NCBI GenBank assembly: GCA_022592435.1
Contig: JABYQS010000189.1
Span: forward strand, 1 to 64,000
Direction: 5' to 3'
Origin: Cerioporus squamosus
Lineage: Eukaryota; Basidiomycota; Agaricomycetes; Polyporales; Polyporaceae
DNA length: 64,000 nt
A program made the position numbers and the translations under genes. This document shows positions 22,634 to 34,356 of the stretch, piece by piece (the first letter of the stretch is position 1; each line of letters begins with the position of its first letter). The notes beneath the pieces are model-generated. The model made no database searches. It was not told the origin of the DNA and saw only the letters and a program-made list of their open reading frames with translations.

Positions 22634-24700
22634 ATGTCGAAGAGGAGGGTGTCGTACTACTATGATTGTAAGTTCGCCAGTCAGTGCTCTCCATTTGATC
22701 TTCCGACCCCCTCTCGTCCCAGCCGATGTCGGCGCATACTCCTACGGCGTCACCCATGCCATGAAGCCACAGCGCATGCGCATCACCCACGAACTAGTCT
22801 CAGCATACGACATGCTGCCCAAGATGCACATCCTCGTACGTCCACCTCCGACTCGCACACTCGAACAAAGCACTGAGGCATGACGTCTCCCCCGCGCCCA
22901 GCGTGCCAAACGCGCATCCGCGGAGACCATGACGCGTTTTCACACAGACGAATACGTCGACTTCCTATCCAAAGTGACCCCCGAGAACGCGCGGAGACTC
23001 ACGTACCAAGGCACGCGGTTCCTCGTCGGAGACGACAACCCCCCGTTCGAGGGAGTGTTCGAGTTCTGCTCGATATCGGCAGGAGGGTCCATAGGTGCGT
23101 CTTGACTTCGCTCTTAACCCCACTTCCCACCCCAACCATGTCCTACTTGAAAGCTGCCGCGAACCGCCTGATGGACGGGCACGCCGACATCGCTATCAAC
23201 TGGGCCGGGGGCCTCCACCACGCCAAGAAACGCGAAGCGTCCGGGTTCTGCTATATCAACGACATCGTCCTCGGCATCCTCGAGATGCTCCGCTTTGTCC
23301 CGCGCGTCCTCTACATCGACATCGACTGCCACCACGGCGACGGCGTCGAGGAGGCGTTCTACACCACCGACCGCGTCATGACGTGCTCAATACACAAGTA
23401 CGGCGAGTTCTTCCCTGGGACGGGGCAGATCGACGACCGCGGCCGGGGGAGGGGCCGTGGGTACGCGGTCAACATCCCGCTCAAGGACGGCGTCACGGAC
23501 GAGGCCTACCGGAGCGTATTTGAGCCGGTGCGTATCTCCAAGTGACCGTGCACCCGCCGCTACAACTACTCACGCACCCGCGCGTAGGTCATAGACAAGA
23601 TTCTCGAAGTCTTCCGGCCGTCCGCGATCGTGCTCCAGTGCGGCGCGGACTCGCTCTCGGGCGACAAGCTCGGCGGCCTCAACCTGACCATGCACGGGCA
23701 CGCGCACTGCGTGCAGTACGTCCGCTCGAAGAATATCCCTCTCATGCTCCTCGGCGGCGGCGGGTACACCGTGAAGAACGTCGCGCGGGCGTGGACGTAC
23801 GAGACGGCGTGCGCGCTCGGGGTGGAGAACGACATCGACCTGAACTTGCCCTGGAACGAGTACTTTGAGTGGTTCGGGCCGAGGTACCGGCTTGAGGTGC
23901 TCGAGAGCAACGTCGAGGACTACAACCTCAAGGACGGCTCGCTGGACAAGGTTAGGTACGTCCTGGACATCCTGTGCATCGTCCGCTGGGGTTACTCTGT
24001 GCGAAGCCGCTGATGACCCGCATGCAGGGAGAAGGCGCTTCAGTACCTCTCGGAGCTCCGGCCCGCGCCTTCCGTGCAGATGCAAGACGTCCCTCGAGAA
24101 AGTTTGTGCGAGCACCTCGGGCTCGGGGGTGTGCACGTCCACGCACCCATCGACGAGCTGGACGAGCGACTAGCACGTGCGTTGACTCCGTCACCTCACC
24201 TCCTTCAGCCCAACTAACAGCCGGCGTCGCCACAGAACACGCGCGGTTCGTGTACGACCTCCAGAAAGACTCGGACCGCTCCGACTCGGAGCCCGACGAC
24301 GCAGACGAGGAGAACGGGGGCACAGCCGCACGTCGCACGTCGCGGCGCATCCGCAACGGGCAGCGGAAGCGCATGAGCATCGTGACCTCGAAGTACGTCG
24401 ACGTGCCGCGGCTCCCGCCCGAGTTCGAGCGCGAGCCCGACGAGGACCCGTGCGGCGTGCACGCGAACGCAGGGCGGGCACGGGAAGAAGCGGCGGTTCT
24501 TCCAGAGCGTCGCCGAGTGGGACCCCGTGAATCGCGTCGTGCTGGAGCGCGAGCGGGCGGGCGTCGTCCCCGGGATGAGCATGGGGATGGGCGTGAACGG
24601 GTTTGATGCGCGGTTCATGAGGGTGCCGGTTGCGGATGCGGAGAGCGAGGAGAGGGACGGGATGGAGCTCGATCCCGATGGAGAGGAGGACGAGGAGTGA
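22634..24700 (+). CDS. RPD3: Class I histone deacetylase (RPD3 type)
   Basis: Zn-dependent lysine deacetylase, expected in nuclear Sin3-type corepressor complexes. Seven exons: 22634-22667, 22723-22835, 22902-23094, 23154-23527, 23588-23955, 24028-24176, 24236-24700. The N-terminus [17 protein letters not shown] is diagnostic. The active site is complete: GGLHHAKK (catalytic His pair), [21 protein letters not shown] (zinc ligands), and [16 protein letters not shown] with the Tyr. The tail is acidic with a basic patch ([14 protein letters not shown]). The frame breaks once in the tail at about 24465-24480: the reading before it runs to a stop at 24606, whereas [15 protein letters not shown] and the acidic end lie in the next frame, ending at 24698-24700. 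One surplus base in the G-rich stretch explains this. The catalytic domain is unaffected. Whether this is the Rpd3 or Hos2 orthologue needs a tree; RPD3 is my best guess. Confidence 0.93.
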
Positions 24701-24717
24701 CGAGGGGTCAAGCAGAT

Positions 24718-26250
24718 CTATGGCAGGCGGTGAGTGTAAGTGAAGGGACATGGTAGGCTGATCTGTGTATATGTATCATCTGGATTGTATCTCGCTGCTT
24801 GGGTTCGCCGTTGTGAGAATGGCAGAGCTATGTCACCTGGTTCACAAGTGCCATACTGGACTTGGACGTCGGAAGACTCGAGGGATCGTCTCGTCCCAGT
24901 TCTTCTTGGCGTCCATCGAAGAAATGTCCGATCCTGGCCAAATTGGCTAGACTGTCTATTACGATGGGACTCTCGAGAATCCTGCTCCATAGAGTACTCT
25001 GGCGGCGGCACATACGCATCCTCGACAATCCTGACTCCCGAATCGACCTCTGTCCGTCCTGGCACGGAGCCCAACGCCTGCGAAGGCTGCCGGGCGAGCA
25101 ACGAGCGCAAGATGTGGATCACCCCGGACTGCACCTCCGCCGGAGACGCACCGGACAGAGCATATTCGACATCGTGCGGGAGGGCGAGAGGAGTCTCCGG
25201 GGAGCCCGCCGCTGCATCCGCGCGCATGCTGCCCACATTGTCTCTCCCACTTGGAATGCCCGGGGTTGGTCGGACGGCGACGCGGAACTGCTCTTCGGCC
25301 GCTATCCGAGACGGGGTCCTTATAAAGGCGAGGCTCGATTGTTTCAAGGGAGCTGGACGAGTGTCACGGCGGTACTGGGGAGCAGCGACCGTAAAGTGAG
25401 CAGCAGGTGCTGACACTTCGCAGTCTGCGGACGTAGGAGCCGTGCATTCCGTGACACCAGCAGTATCGATCGCAATAGAGGCCTTCTCGAGCGAGGAGGT
25501 CGTCGACGTACGTGGAAGACTCCTGCCAACCGGCGGGAGGATAGGCTGCACATGGCGAGAATCTGCTGAACATCAGTAAACCAGCCCGAGCATGCATAGG
25601 GAACGAAGCGGACGTACACGCGCGATGTTTCTGGCGGCGCCGTCGCCTCAACAGTAGACATATGCAGAGCATGGCGAGTAGGAAGAACAAGACCCCGCCG
25701 ACAGTGCCAACAACGATGCTGAGTGTGTGCTTTGCAGGCGGGGGAGCGGACGCAGATGGCAAGGAGAAGGACGGGGATGGGAAGGGGATAATTGATGCCG
25801 AACCATTGATGATCAGAGAGCCGTCCACGAGGAAGTATTCGAGCCAAAATGTCCTGTTGAGGCGGCTGATCGTGAGTACGTGCGGACCAGGCGGGGGGTC
25901 CCTCTTGGAGAACGTCATGTAGTTGAAGTCTGTCCAGCTCCCTGACGATGGCGTCGTCACCGTAGCGATTGGCACTCCGTCGATGGTATAGGACGGACCG
26001 GCACTGCTCGTCCACGCATCGTGAAGACCTGCACTCCAGTACCTGCAGGGATGGGTGAGCTCGGACTTCCGGGAGTGGGCACATGGTACGCGCCTGCGAA
26101 CGCTATGGAGACACCCGAACCGGTCGTGTTGGTCCCATGGAGGGTCTTGTTCACAGCAGACGCATGTCCTATGTTGAGTTCCCAGGCACTGACGTTCGGG
26201 CTGTAATCAACAGCAGGATGACAATCGTCGACAAGTAAAGGAGTAGACAT
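24718..26250 (-). CDS. Single-pass surface protein with PPxY tail, copy b
   Basis: Exon 3 is 24718-25562, joined by a 55-nt intron (GTACGT...CAG) to the ectodomain and membrane exon 25618 to about 26250. It starts with STPLLVDDCHPAVDYS, followed by GTGVQVFTM, SYTIDGVPIATV, and FWLEYFLVDG. There is a short Ser/Pro stalk, a membrane helix (LSIVVGTVGGVLFFLLAMLC) and a run of Arg. The tail has LEKASIAIDTAG, PHDVEYALSGASP, EVDSGVRIVED and PPPEYS (PPxY), and then continues about 80 residues further than in sister copies. A one-base frame break at about 26015-26025, between FTM and TSSAG, interrupts the ectodomain. The first-intron position shows GCGCGT...CTGCAG (51 nt, in frame), so splicing there is uncertain. 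Copy c is its tandem duplicate. Its stop codon is only 17 bp from the HDAC stop on the other strand. Confidence 0.7.
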
Positions 26251-26601
26251 CGCGAAGTTGCTCTCATGGGAGATGGGCGGGGAAGTCCAAACCAGTCATC
26301 GAGAGCAGGTCGGCGGTGTCGCGATGTACGCACTTCAGACCTCGGACGTAGTGCGGAGCATAAGCAGACAACCAGAGGCAGTGTACAAGGAGATGCCGCA
26401 GCTATAACCACGTAGGCATGTACTTCCAAAACCCTACAGCATAGGAAGACCATCAGTGCTAACCATCAGTTAGTTACACCAACGACGAGGAGTAGAGCTC
26501 CGTTGCTATGTATGAGTAGTAGTGTACGGGAAACTGCCTTGCCAACACGATGAGGGATGTCGTTCGGAAGACGCCGATGGCATAATCCCACCATCCCGCT
26601 C
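26251..26601. other. Spacer between surface-protein copies b and c
   Basis: About 350 bp, presumed promoter of copy b. Nothing coding seen. Confidence 0.35.
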
Positions 26602-27965
26602 CTACTCTCTAGTGTACTCCGGAGGCGGCGCATACGAGTCCTCGAGGAACCTCATCCCAGAATCGACCTCGGTCCGTCCTGGCGCCGGCAAGGCTCGTTG
26701 TGAGAGCAGCGAACGCATGATGCGCATGACACCCGACTGCACCTCCAGCGGCGCAGCGGAGAGAACGTGCCCAAGCTCGTGCGACGGGGCAAGAGAAGGC
26801 CCAACAGAGCCTGTCCCTGTGCTTGCCTCGCGAAGGCGCGCCAAATGCAACTCAGCCGGGCTGTCTGCAGGTCTTGTGGCGGTCCCGGATGGAGGTCGAG
26901 CGGCAGCGCCATAAGACCGTCCCAACGACAAGCCGCCGTCTGCTGCCCGTTGAACAGCTTCAACGGCGCGGCGTCAGGGCGGTCACCAGTAGTAGCACGA
27001 TGCGCAACGGCGTATGCAGAGGCTGAGACTTCCGAGCTTGCAGATGTGGGCCCCGTGGCCTCAGTGACGCTCAGAGTCTCGATGGATGCCTTCTCCAGCT
27101 CCAGCGAGGAAGTTCTCGTACTCGGCGGGCGGCGTCTGAACGGCTGGACGAACGGCCGTACATGTTCAGGCAGCAACGCGCCTGCAGGATATCAGGAGAG
27201 CAGAAGTGTGCGAAGGCAAGAACCGTTACCTTGGCGATCTCTACGGCGGCGCCGCAGCCTCAACAGGCAGTAGCCCGCCGCGTGACAGCCATGAGAAGAA
27301 GTGCGCCGCCAACAATCCCGGCAACGATCTCCCGGGTATGGGCGGCTCGTGGTGCGGTGGACGGCGGCGAGCCGGACGGTGATAGGGAGGGATCGGTGGT
27401 TGACATAGTTGTTATATGCGTCAACGATAGATGAGAGGAAGATGATGTTGCTGTGACGGAGAAGCCTGCGATGCTGGTAACACTGGGCGAGTGCGTAGTC
27501 GTCGACAGGGAAAGGAGAGGTAGGGTGCTCGCGCCCGAGTCAAGACAGATGAACATGGCATACCCTTGATCGTTCTGTATGTCCAGTTCGTGGGTTCCAA
27601 AGCCGAGGTCCTGGCAGATGAAATCCACTTGATGGTCAGACAGCCCCGGGCTGTCCGTGGTACATGATGCCTTTCCGTCGACGACGATGGTCGCAAGTTC
27701 TGCCCAACGTCCTGAGCGTAGATCTGGATACCAGCACCTGACTCGGGATTGGTTGTGAGCAACACTCGTACCATAGATCGTTGGGCAGCTTACCGGTGAA
27801 CCGCACAGGAGAAGTATTGCTGGTGAGTAGCTGGCAAGACCCAGGAACTACACGGGATGAGAGTCGATTGCGACTCGGATAGGTGACCGACATATGCCAA
27901 AGATGCCGAGACGATGTCACAACTTCGACAGGTCTTAGTGAAGAAGCGTGCGCAGTCGGCTTCAC
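26602..27965 (-). pseudogene. Surface protein copy c, several frameshifts
   Basis: Exons traced: 27794-27965, 27230-27737, 26602-27181, with standard introns (GTAAGC...GTCAG, GTAACG...CTGCAG) in the family positions. The ectodomain is Cys-containing and divergent from most copies (AGAGIQIYAQDVG, TIVVDGKASC, DFICQDLGFGTHELDI). The tail is close to copy b (LEKASIETLSVTEATGPTSA, HELGHVLSAAPLEVQSG, EVDSGMRFLED, PPPEYT). The reading frame breaks three times: about 27690-27700 (before TIVVDG), about 27270-27300 (inside the membrane helix, before LRRRRRDRQ) and about 26930-26945 (before SLGRSYG). Three breaks in one gene argue for real decay, though this assembly shows single breaks elsewhere too. 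The first ATG at 27965 is a guess. Confidence 0.6.
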
Positions 27966-29203
27966 GATGAGAGGGAGTGATAAGAGGCGAGGACGAAGCC
28001 TGAGCGGGTGCTTTAAAGCAAGCAGTTGGCTGCAGTGAATACGATCATCTCCACCTCGAGATGACAGATGGCGAGTATCCTCACGATTGGACGACTCAAC
28101 ACGTTGTGCATGCTATGGATACCATAGCCGCACATGGCAGGACTTTCTCTCCAGAACGCGATGGGACGACTGTCACCGCCGTAGCAGTTCAAGAGTATAG
28201 AGCGGGCTCAACGACGCATCCTGATACCGCCCGTACAACGCCAGCGCGTTGGTCGTTTGTATACCTACTGTATATGAGAGGAGTATGCACCACGCATGGA
28301 CTAGGCATAACATATGTCTTCACGCCGGATGCTGAGCACCTCCGCGGCATCAATGCGCACGACTCGTGCAAGCCAGGAGTCGACATAAACAACGAATAGT
28401 GGCCATAACCTTCGGAAGTCCTTCAAGGGAGAGCTCACCGTACCAGAAAGTCGTGCAGCTGAACATCTTGGCGTGGAGGTACAGCAAACTTGCGTTCCTC
28501 CCTTTCGGGGTTTCAGAATATGGAACCCGAGACCACGTTTCCACACAATTATGCTGCAAGATGCGTCGTCAAAAAAAGACAGGTCTACAGGATACTTAGC
28601 TTAATCTTCAGGAATTTGGAGAGAAGACGCACCTCACTTGCTGGCAACGACCACCGTGCTCTTGCCTTGTTCGCACCCGAAGGCCATCTTCATACCCGGA
28701 CCGTCGGTCTTCCTAGGCAGTCGTGCAGTAGTGGTAGTCAACAGAAAAGGATCTAGAACATCCACTGCGTCCGCCGTCCGCATCAAGTCGAGTGCAAGTC
28801 GAGTGGGAGGAAAAGGGATTTCAAGTACGGAGAGCCGAGGACCGAGGTAAGTACTTACAGTACGCCAGCTGCTGAGATGGCGCCAATCTTATCTTATCTA
28901 CTGGCTTCGTCACGGCAGGTCAGTATGAACTCCAATTTCGTATCAAGTTCAATCGAAACCTGACCACTGGCAGAGGTGAATTGCGAACCGGCAGTCGCGA
29001 TACATATAAGTAATTTACAGAACGAGCGATAGTGCAGTGCAAGATCACAAGGGAAAAGAGAAAACACGTATGAAAGGATAGCATGCGTCCCTCCTCAGAC
29101 CTAACGGCGCGCCGAAGTCCCACTCAACCATGCGCACTGCGGGCGGAATCCTCACGACTTCAACAGGTCATACTTCCTCAGAATCACCCTTCTGCAGGCG
29201 CGG
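27966..29203. other. Long intergenic region, no gene seen
   Basis: About 1.2 kb with only short unrelated frames on both strands. It holds the upstream region of copy c and the 3' flank of copy d. Confidence 0.4.
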
Positions 29204-30721
29204 TCATATGGCTGGCCAAGAGCCGCGAGAACCCACGGGTGACAGCTGCTCAAAACCCGGGGAGACCGGGCTCCGCACGAAAGAAACGTCCACGACATCG
29301 ACCGAGCCCATGGACTGGTGCACTAGCGGCTTTGACGAGGTCAAATACGAAGCGCCTTCCACCGAGGGTGAGTACGGGGACACATCGGTTGGGATGTCGA
29401 CAGGCGCGGGTCGCGGTAAGGCGGCCTGCGGGCCCGGCGCGAGGTTCACCGTCGAGCCCGACTGAACCTGGAACATATCCGGGGCCCACGTCGTGAGTAT
29501 TCCCTCGGCCGTCGTTGCGACTGTCCCGACCTCGGACATGTCGTCTCTGTTGTGCGGTTGATCCATCGTGAAGGGGTAGATGAACGCTGGGATCAGCCGT
29601 CAGCATACGATGCAAACACTCGGAATTGAAGAGGAAGCTGCGACGCACTGGGAGCTCGCTTCTTGAGTCGTCTCCGGTAGAGGAAGAGGGCAAGTACGAG
29701 GAGAAGAAGCAGGAGCAAAGCGCCTATGACGCCGCCGACGATTGCGCCGACGTTCGGACGACTTGCGGCATGGGCGGTGTCTGTGACCGCCGGGTTGAAG
29801 GGATCCGCGCTTGACGTAGATGTGGGTGAGGCGAACGCCTTCGGAGTAGTCGAAGACGCGTTGTCCGGCAGCGGACTGTATGATCTGGACGAATGTGCTG
29901 CGTCAGAGCCTGAAGTGGCTGACTCGGTGGAAGATGTTACAGACGTTGAAGATCCAGAATCCGGTGAACCCGTTGATTGGGACGGCTTCGACGACGCTGT
30001 CGCTGAGCCCGATCCCGAAGCGGTTGCTGAATCTGAGTCTGAGTCTGAGCTCGACTTCGAGGAGATGGATGCGGGTAAGGACTGTGTGCTGTTCGCATTG
30101 GGCGCTGAGCTGGTATGTGAAGACGTAGCCGGAGGGTCGGCCGAAGTGGTCGTGGGAGCAGGATTGTCCTGACTGGTAGAAGCCGAAGTTGGGGTGAGTG
30201 TGGGCGTGTTAGGAGAATTGGGCGACGTAGGGGGATCGCGATGGGTCGGACTGGACGCTGGAGGGGGGCCACCGGGAGGAGGACCTTGCGGCGAGGTAAC
30301 GACGAAGAAGTCCAGCCACAGAGCAATAGGACCGCCGCCGTCCTGGTTCGTGATCACCAGCCTGTGCTGATCCGACGAAAGACCCGAAGTAGAAAAGAAA
30401 ACCATGGCGTTCTGGTTACCGACAGTCGGTGCGGTGTACGTGCTCGTCGAGCCCCCGTCGACGGTGAACTTCATCGTCGGGTGCTGTTTCGTATTCCTCA
30501 CGATGCCGTGAACCTCCACCCCGGTACCTGCGCGCCCAGTCAGATGCGGATCTACGGAGAAAGTCAATGATTTGCATACCTGTGAAGGTGAGCGTCGCTG
30601 TCGAGCCGGGCGTGGCAGATCCGTGTAGTGAGTTGTGAAATGATCCTGGAGTACCATCTTGGCTCCACCCAGGCGAGTACTGCACTTGCGGGTCACCCTC
30701 GTCTATCTGCTGGGTCGGCAT
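29204..30721 (-). CDS. Single-pass surface protein with mucin-like stalk, copy d
   Basis: Exons 30580-30721, 29649-30527, 29204-29586; about 467 residues; introns 52 and 62 nt, phases consistent, no frame break. N-terminus MPTQQIDEGDPQVQYSPGW. The ectodomain continues with GTGVEVHGIV, MKFTVDGGS, and LWLDFFVV. The stalk is unusually long (about 200 residues of Ser, Thr, Pro and Asp), mucin-like and probably O-glycosylated. The membrane helix is NVGAIVGGVIGALLLLLLL, followed by RRRLKKR. The tail differs from copies a-c: it has MSEVGTVATT and TTWAPDMFQVQSG, shared with copy f, and lacks the EVDSG block and PPxY. Its role is unknown; the build suggests a cell-wall-spanning sensor or adhesin. Confidence 0.8.
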
Positions 30722-32203
30722 AGTCTGCGCATGGGTTTGCAGAACCAGGACAAAGAAAGCGGGGCGACGAGACGCCCCTAAGAGAGGGGGAGAAAGAGAA
30801 GAGTCGCGTTCTCTCCTATGACGACGAGAATATCAGAGACTGGGACAGGTCCCGAGAAGTGGGAAGGGCAGCTCGAGCGCATTAGGGCAGCACTTCTGGC
30901 CGGACGCGCCGTGATAATCACTGCAATAGCGTAAGACCGCGCGCGCATCTCGAACAGATGAACGCGCTGCTGATCTTCCCGTGCGACGTTTACCCATGCC
31001 GCCTTCGATCCTAGATTGGTCCCGCTGCTGTGAGATGACGACTTGACGCGGGAAGCTGTCATTGACTGACGAGAACCCTGTGACTGTCAGCTCCTTCATC
31101 GCTGCGATCTAAGTTGAAGCCAAAGGAATATACTCACGGATTCTGAGCAGCTTAAGCTCCATGGTCTATGGAAACATAAGTCCATCATATCGCCATCACC
31201 CATCAAGGGAAGTATTCGTGATCATGTTCAAGAAGGCCGCTCAGATTGCACCCATGCCGCCCTCAAGCACAGCAGAGACTCCCGATTTTCTGACGCTGAG
31301 TAGTGGTTGAGTAACCAGGCACAGCGGGTGCCTGAGGTTGAGGCCGTACGACGGACGTATGTTAACAATTGTATCTTCGGCGTCCCGTATATGAACTCTG
31401 TAGTAACAAGGTCAATAATCAGAACCTCAAGTATGACCTCGTACTTGGGGTTATAATCAAGAACATGAAGAATCCAGATGTCATAGGCGTGCGCCGTCAA
31501 TCGGACAGATGCGGAGGACACTGGGGGCTCCCGTAAGAACATATCACCAAGTGGACGTCTTACCAAGACAACTGCGACCTGACATCACATCCCATCGACC
31601 CGTCCGACGCCGTCGTGCGAAGCCAGATCGTCCTGTGTTGCCCCGTGCATCGCTACGCTCTGTCGCCTTGAGCGAGCGTGGTTACTTGGAAGTCAAGTTC
31701 CTCCTAGGTAATCGTGTCGTCTTGTGAGCCAGTACCGTCGCAGTAGAGTAGTTCAAATGTTTCGTAATAACTTGTTCCTGAAGATCATATACTCGAGTAC
31801 AGCGAAGACAAGCTCAAGCATCATGGTGTCCGACTCGGAGGACAACGGTGTCAAATGCTGCTGAGCTCGTGAGCTGGTCGTTTGGGCGCCCAGTGAATCG
31901 CACCGGTTCGGCTACCCAGCGCTTAGCCTACGGAGGCGCCTTAGGACGGCCATCGTTGCAGTCTCTGGCTTCGGTCGGGTTCCCGTCAACTCCATATCTG
32001 CGCCGACGCATATCCTCGTACTACAGCCGGCCATTGCATGTCAGTGCGTGTAGCTGGTGCCAGAACTTTACTGATCGGATACTAGCGAGACTACAGGATG
32101 GACCGCCATTTTATCTGCCCCGGGTGAAGCATGAGTCCACAAGCCATTCCATGAGCGAGTGTAGACGCATCGAGCTGATGCGAGACTGACCTATACATCA
32201 ATA
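30722..32203. other. Long intergenic region, no gene seen
   Basis: About 1.5 kb. Some frames near 100 codons on the - strand (30780-31100) have no family-like content or consistent splice partners. I see no repeat or RNA gene. Confidence 0.4.
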
Positions 32204-33503
32204 CTAATCCGCGGTATACTCCGGCGGCGGCACCATGTTAGCCTCGTCGACTATCCGGAGACCCGAGTCCACCTCTACTGGGCGCCCTTCATGCGACTGA
32301 TTCCGCTGCAGCAGTGAGCGAATCAGAGTAAACGCCGTGGACTGGAGTTCCGGGGATGCGTGAGAGAGGGCCTGTCCAATGTCCGTCGGTACGGGAGCGG
32401 CTGACATCGGAGCGGCCGGAGACGTCACTGTCGATGTAGGGCTCTGACCCGAGACAGATCTCGGTGTCGATGCCTTAGCTTCTATCTGCGGTGTCAGTGG
32501 ACTGCTGACAGGCTCCAGTGGCGGTTCGGTAGATGAGAGCGTGGAAGGCTCGTCGATAGGACCATCGCTCCCGGTTATATGGCTCGCTGTGCGCGGAGAC
32601 TGTGGGCCAATGTCCAACGTAGCGATGTCGAGCCGGGTGGAAGGCGAGTCGACGCTGAAAGGTCGGTCAGACCACTTAGAGGGGCTAGGATATCCAGATT
32701 CTTCTATGGAAGACCGCGTCGCGTTCTCCTTGAATGGTTGAATAGCTAGCATCGAGACGCAGTCGTTAGTGACTCGACAGGCACTACAGGGTCCCATATA
32801 ATCACACCTTTCTCGGCCACTTGCATGCGCCGACGTCGCCGTAGGCAGAATAGCAAGATCCCGAGGAGGATCAACAATGCGACACCTCCTACCACGCCGC
32901 CCACAATGGCGGCCGTGTTCCCTCGTTTGGCGGACTGCGATGTTGAGGATGTCGCTTCCGGGGAAGCAGATGAGGAAAATGCGGATGCGGAACTGAGCGA
33001 AGTCGAGGACTGCGAGGACCCCGCAGATGTCGAAGACACGCTCGCAGGAGATGGGTCCACGAGGAAGTAGTCCAGCCATAGGACGTTCGTACCCGTCCCG
33101 TTCATGTTTATGATCTTCAGCTCGTGTTACCTTGCTTGAGATCCCGCCGCGAGTAGAACGTGACGTTATATATCGCATCCTCGGTCGACGAGTACGCCGG
33201 GGCAGAGTAGGTAGTGTTCCCTTCTCCGTCGATGGTGAATGTCGCGACGGGATGTCCGCTAGTGCGCTGCAGCGTTCCGACTACCTGTATTCCGGTCCCT
33301 GCAGCCGGAGTCCTCACATTCAGGTCAAGTTGCAGAGATGGTATACAGTCAGACTCACCGACGAATGCAAGCGTAGCCGATAACCCGGTGTCCGCAGCGC
33401 CATGTCTCGTCCCATCCACCTCGTTCACCAGCGTCTCCCATATCCACCCGGGAACATACTGCACGGCGGGGTTGCTATCGTCGACGAGTTGGGTTGAGGA
33501 CAT
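32204..33503 (-). CDS. Single-pass surface protein with PPxY tail, copy e
   Basis: Exons 33359-33503, 32808-33298, 32204-32745; introns 60 and 62 nt. N-terminus STQLVDDSNPAVQYVPGW, then GTGIQVVGTLQ, ATFTIDGEGN, LWLDYFLVDPSP, a short Ser stalk, a membrane helix (NTAAIVGGVVGGVALLILLGI) and RRRRR. The tail has a Ser/Pro-rich stretch, TDIGQALSHASPELQS, EVDSGLRIVDE and a terminal PPPEYTAD. One base is missing at about 33121-33130: the frame before it ends in QGNTS-stop, while ELKIINMNGTG continues in the next frame. An extra C in AAC-ACG (giving N-H-E-L) restores it. A TATATAA sequence and a triplicated CCGGACA motif lie upstream (33734 and 33777-33880). Confidence 0.72.
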
Positions 33504-33776
33504 GGATGCAGTGCGAGCAGTCGAGGGGAGAGATGGGAACACTTCATGACGCGCGTAGCTCCGACCTGTTGGTATATCTGGTGCCTCAAGCACGAGAAAG
33601 CATCTATCAGAACGTCAGCCGGATCTTTCGCGGACGGTATCACGTTTGTGGCACTGTCAAGAGAACGTGAGAAGCAGCGGCAGCAATGCGGTCCTCGTCG
33701 CTGAAAAGAAAACCTGAGCGCCGCCTGGGACCTATATAAGGACCCCCGACAATAGCGCCAACAGGCCTCATACACA

Positions 33777-33880
33777 ATCCGGACAAAATCGCCGGCAGAC
33801 GGGGGCCTATGCCTGATAAAATCCGGACAAAATAGCTCAAAATCGGAGGAAGGTCCGATACGAGAATCCGGACATATGTG
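33777..33880. repeat. Three spaced copies of AATCCGGACA upstream of copy e
   Basis: AATCCGGACA occurs at about 33778, 33821 and 33866, spaced about 43-46 bp apart. The first two continue as AAAT and the first and third are followed by GCCGGCAG. A TATATAA lies nearby at 33734-33740. The block is 270-380 bp before the copy e start codon. It may be a small tandem repeat, or an array of transcription-factor sites with CGG cores; the function is inference only. Confidence 0.6.
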
Positions 33881-34230
33881 CCGGCAGGTCTCGGAGGCCC
33901 GATACAAGCTGGGTGTCAAGGGCTCCGGGGACTTACTCTAACTTACCCTGATAAGCTAGTCTTGCTTATCCCCCCCTTTGATCGGAGTAAGTAGCAGCTT
34001 CTAAGTCGACGTTATACTGCCGGCCCGTCAGCAAGCACCGCGACCCGTGAGAACGCTTCTTGTACGACCGGTTCTGCACCCCAAAATCAGCCACATGCGC
34101 ACTGGGGACGTGTCCAGGACTGCCCTAGCTTTCCGGGTCTGCACCATGGTCCGTAGGGAGCCCAGAGAGACGTTCTGAGTGGTTTGGAGCCGAAAAACGC
34201 GATTTTTAGGCCCATAAGAGGCCTGATGTC

Positions 34231-34356
34231 CACATGTCGAAAGGGCACCACACGTGCGACGGCACTCGGAGGTTTGTACCGCGCGGTCCTATAAATGCAC
34301 ATGTCAAAGGGCAATCACACGTGCGACTGCACTCGGAGTTTTGTTACCGCGCGGTC
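34231..34356. repeat. Two tandem copies of a ~58-bp unit
   Basis: Units at 34231-34288 and 34298-34356 share CACATGTC, AAAGGGCA, CACACGTGCGAC, GCACTCGGAG and TACCGCGCGGTC with few differences, separated by 9 bp. Each unit contains a CACGTG E-box-like core. Noncoding by inspection; it lies between surface-protein copies e and f. Confidence 0.85.

Noticed and set aside
23570..24142. 190-codon minus-strand ORF inside the HDAC gene
   Set aside because: Overlaps catalytic HDAC exons and has no independent coding signal; result of high GC third positions.
29726..30172. Acidic + strand ORF of 148 codons
   Set aside because: Antisense of the Ser/Thr-rich stalk of surface protein d.
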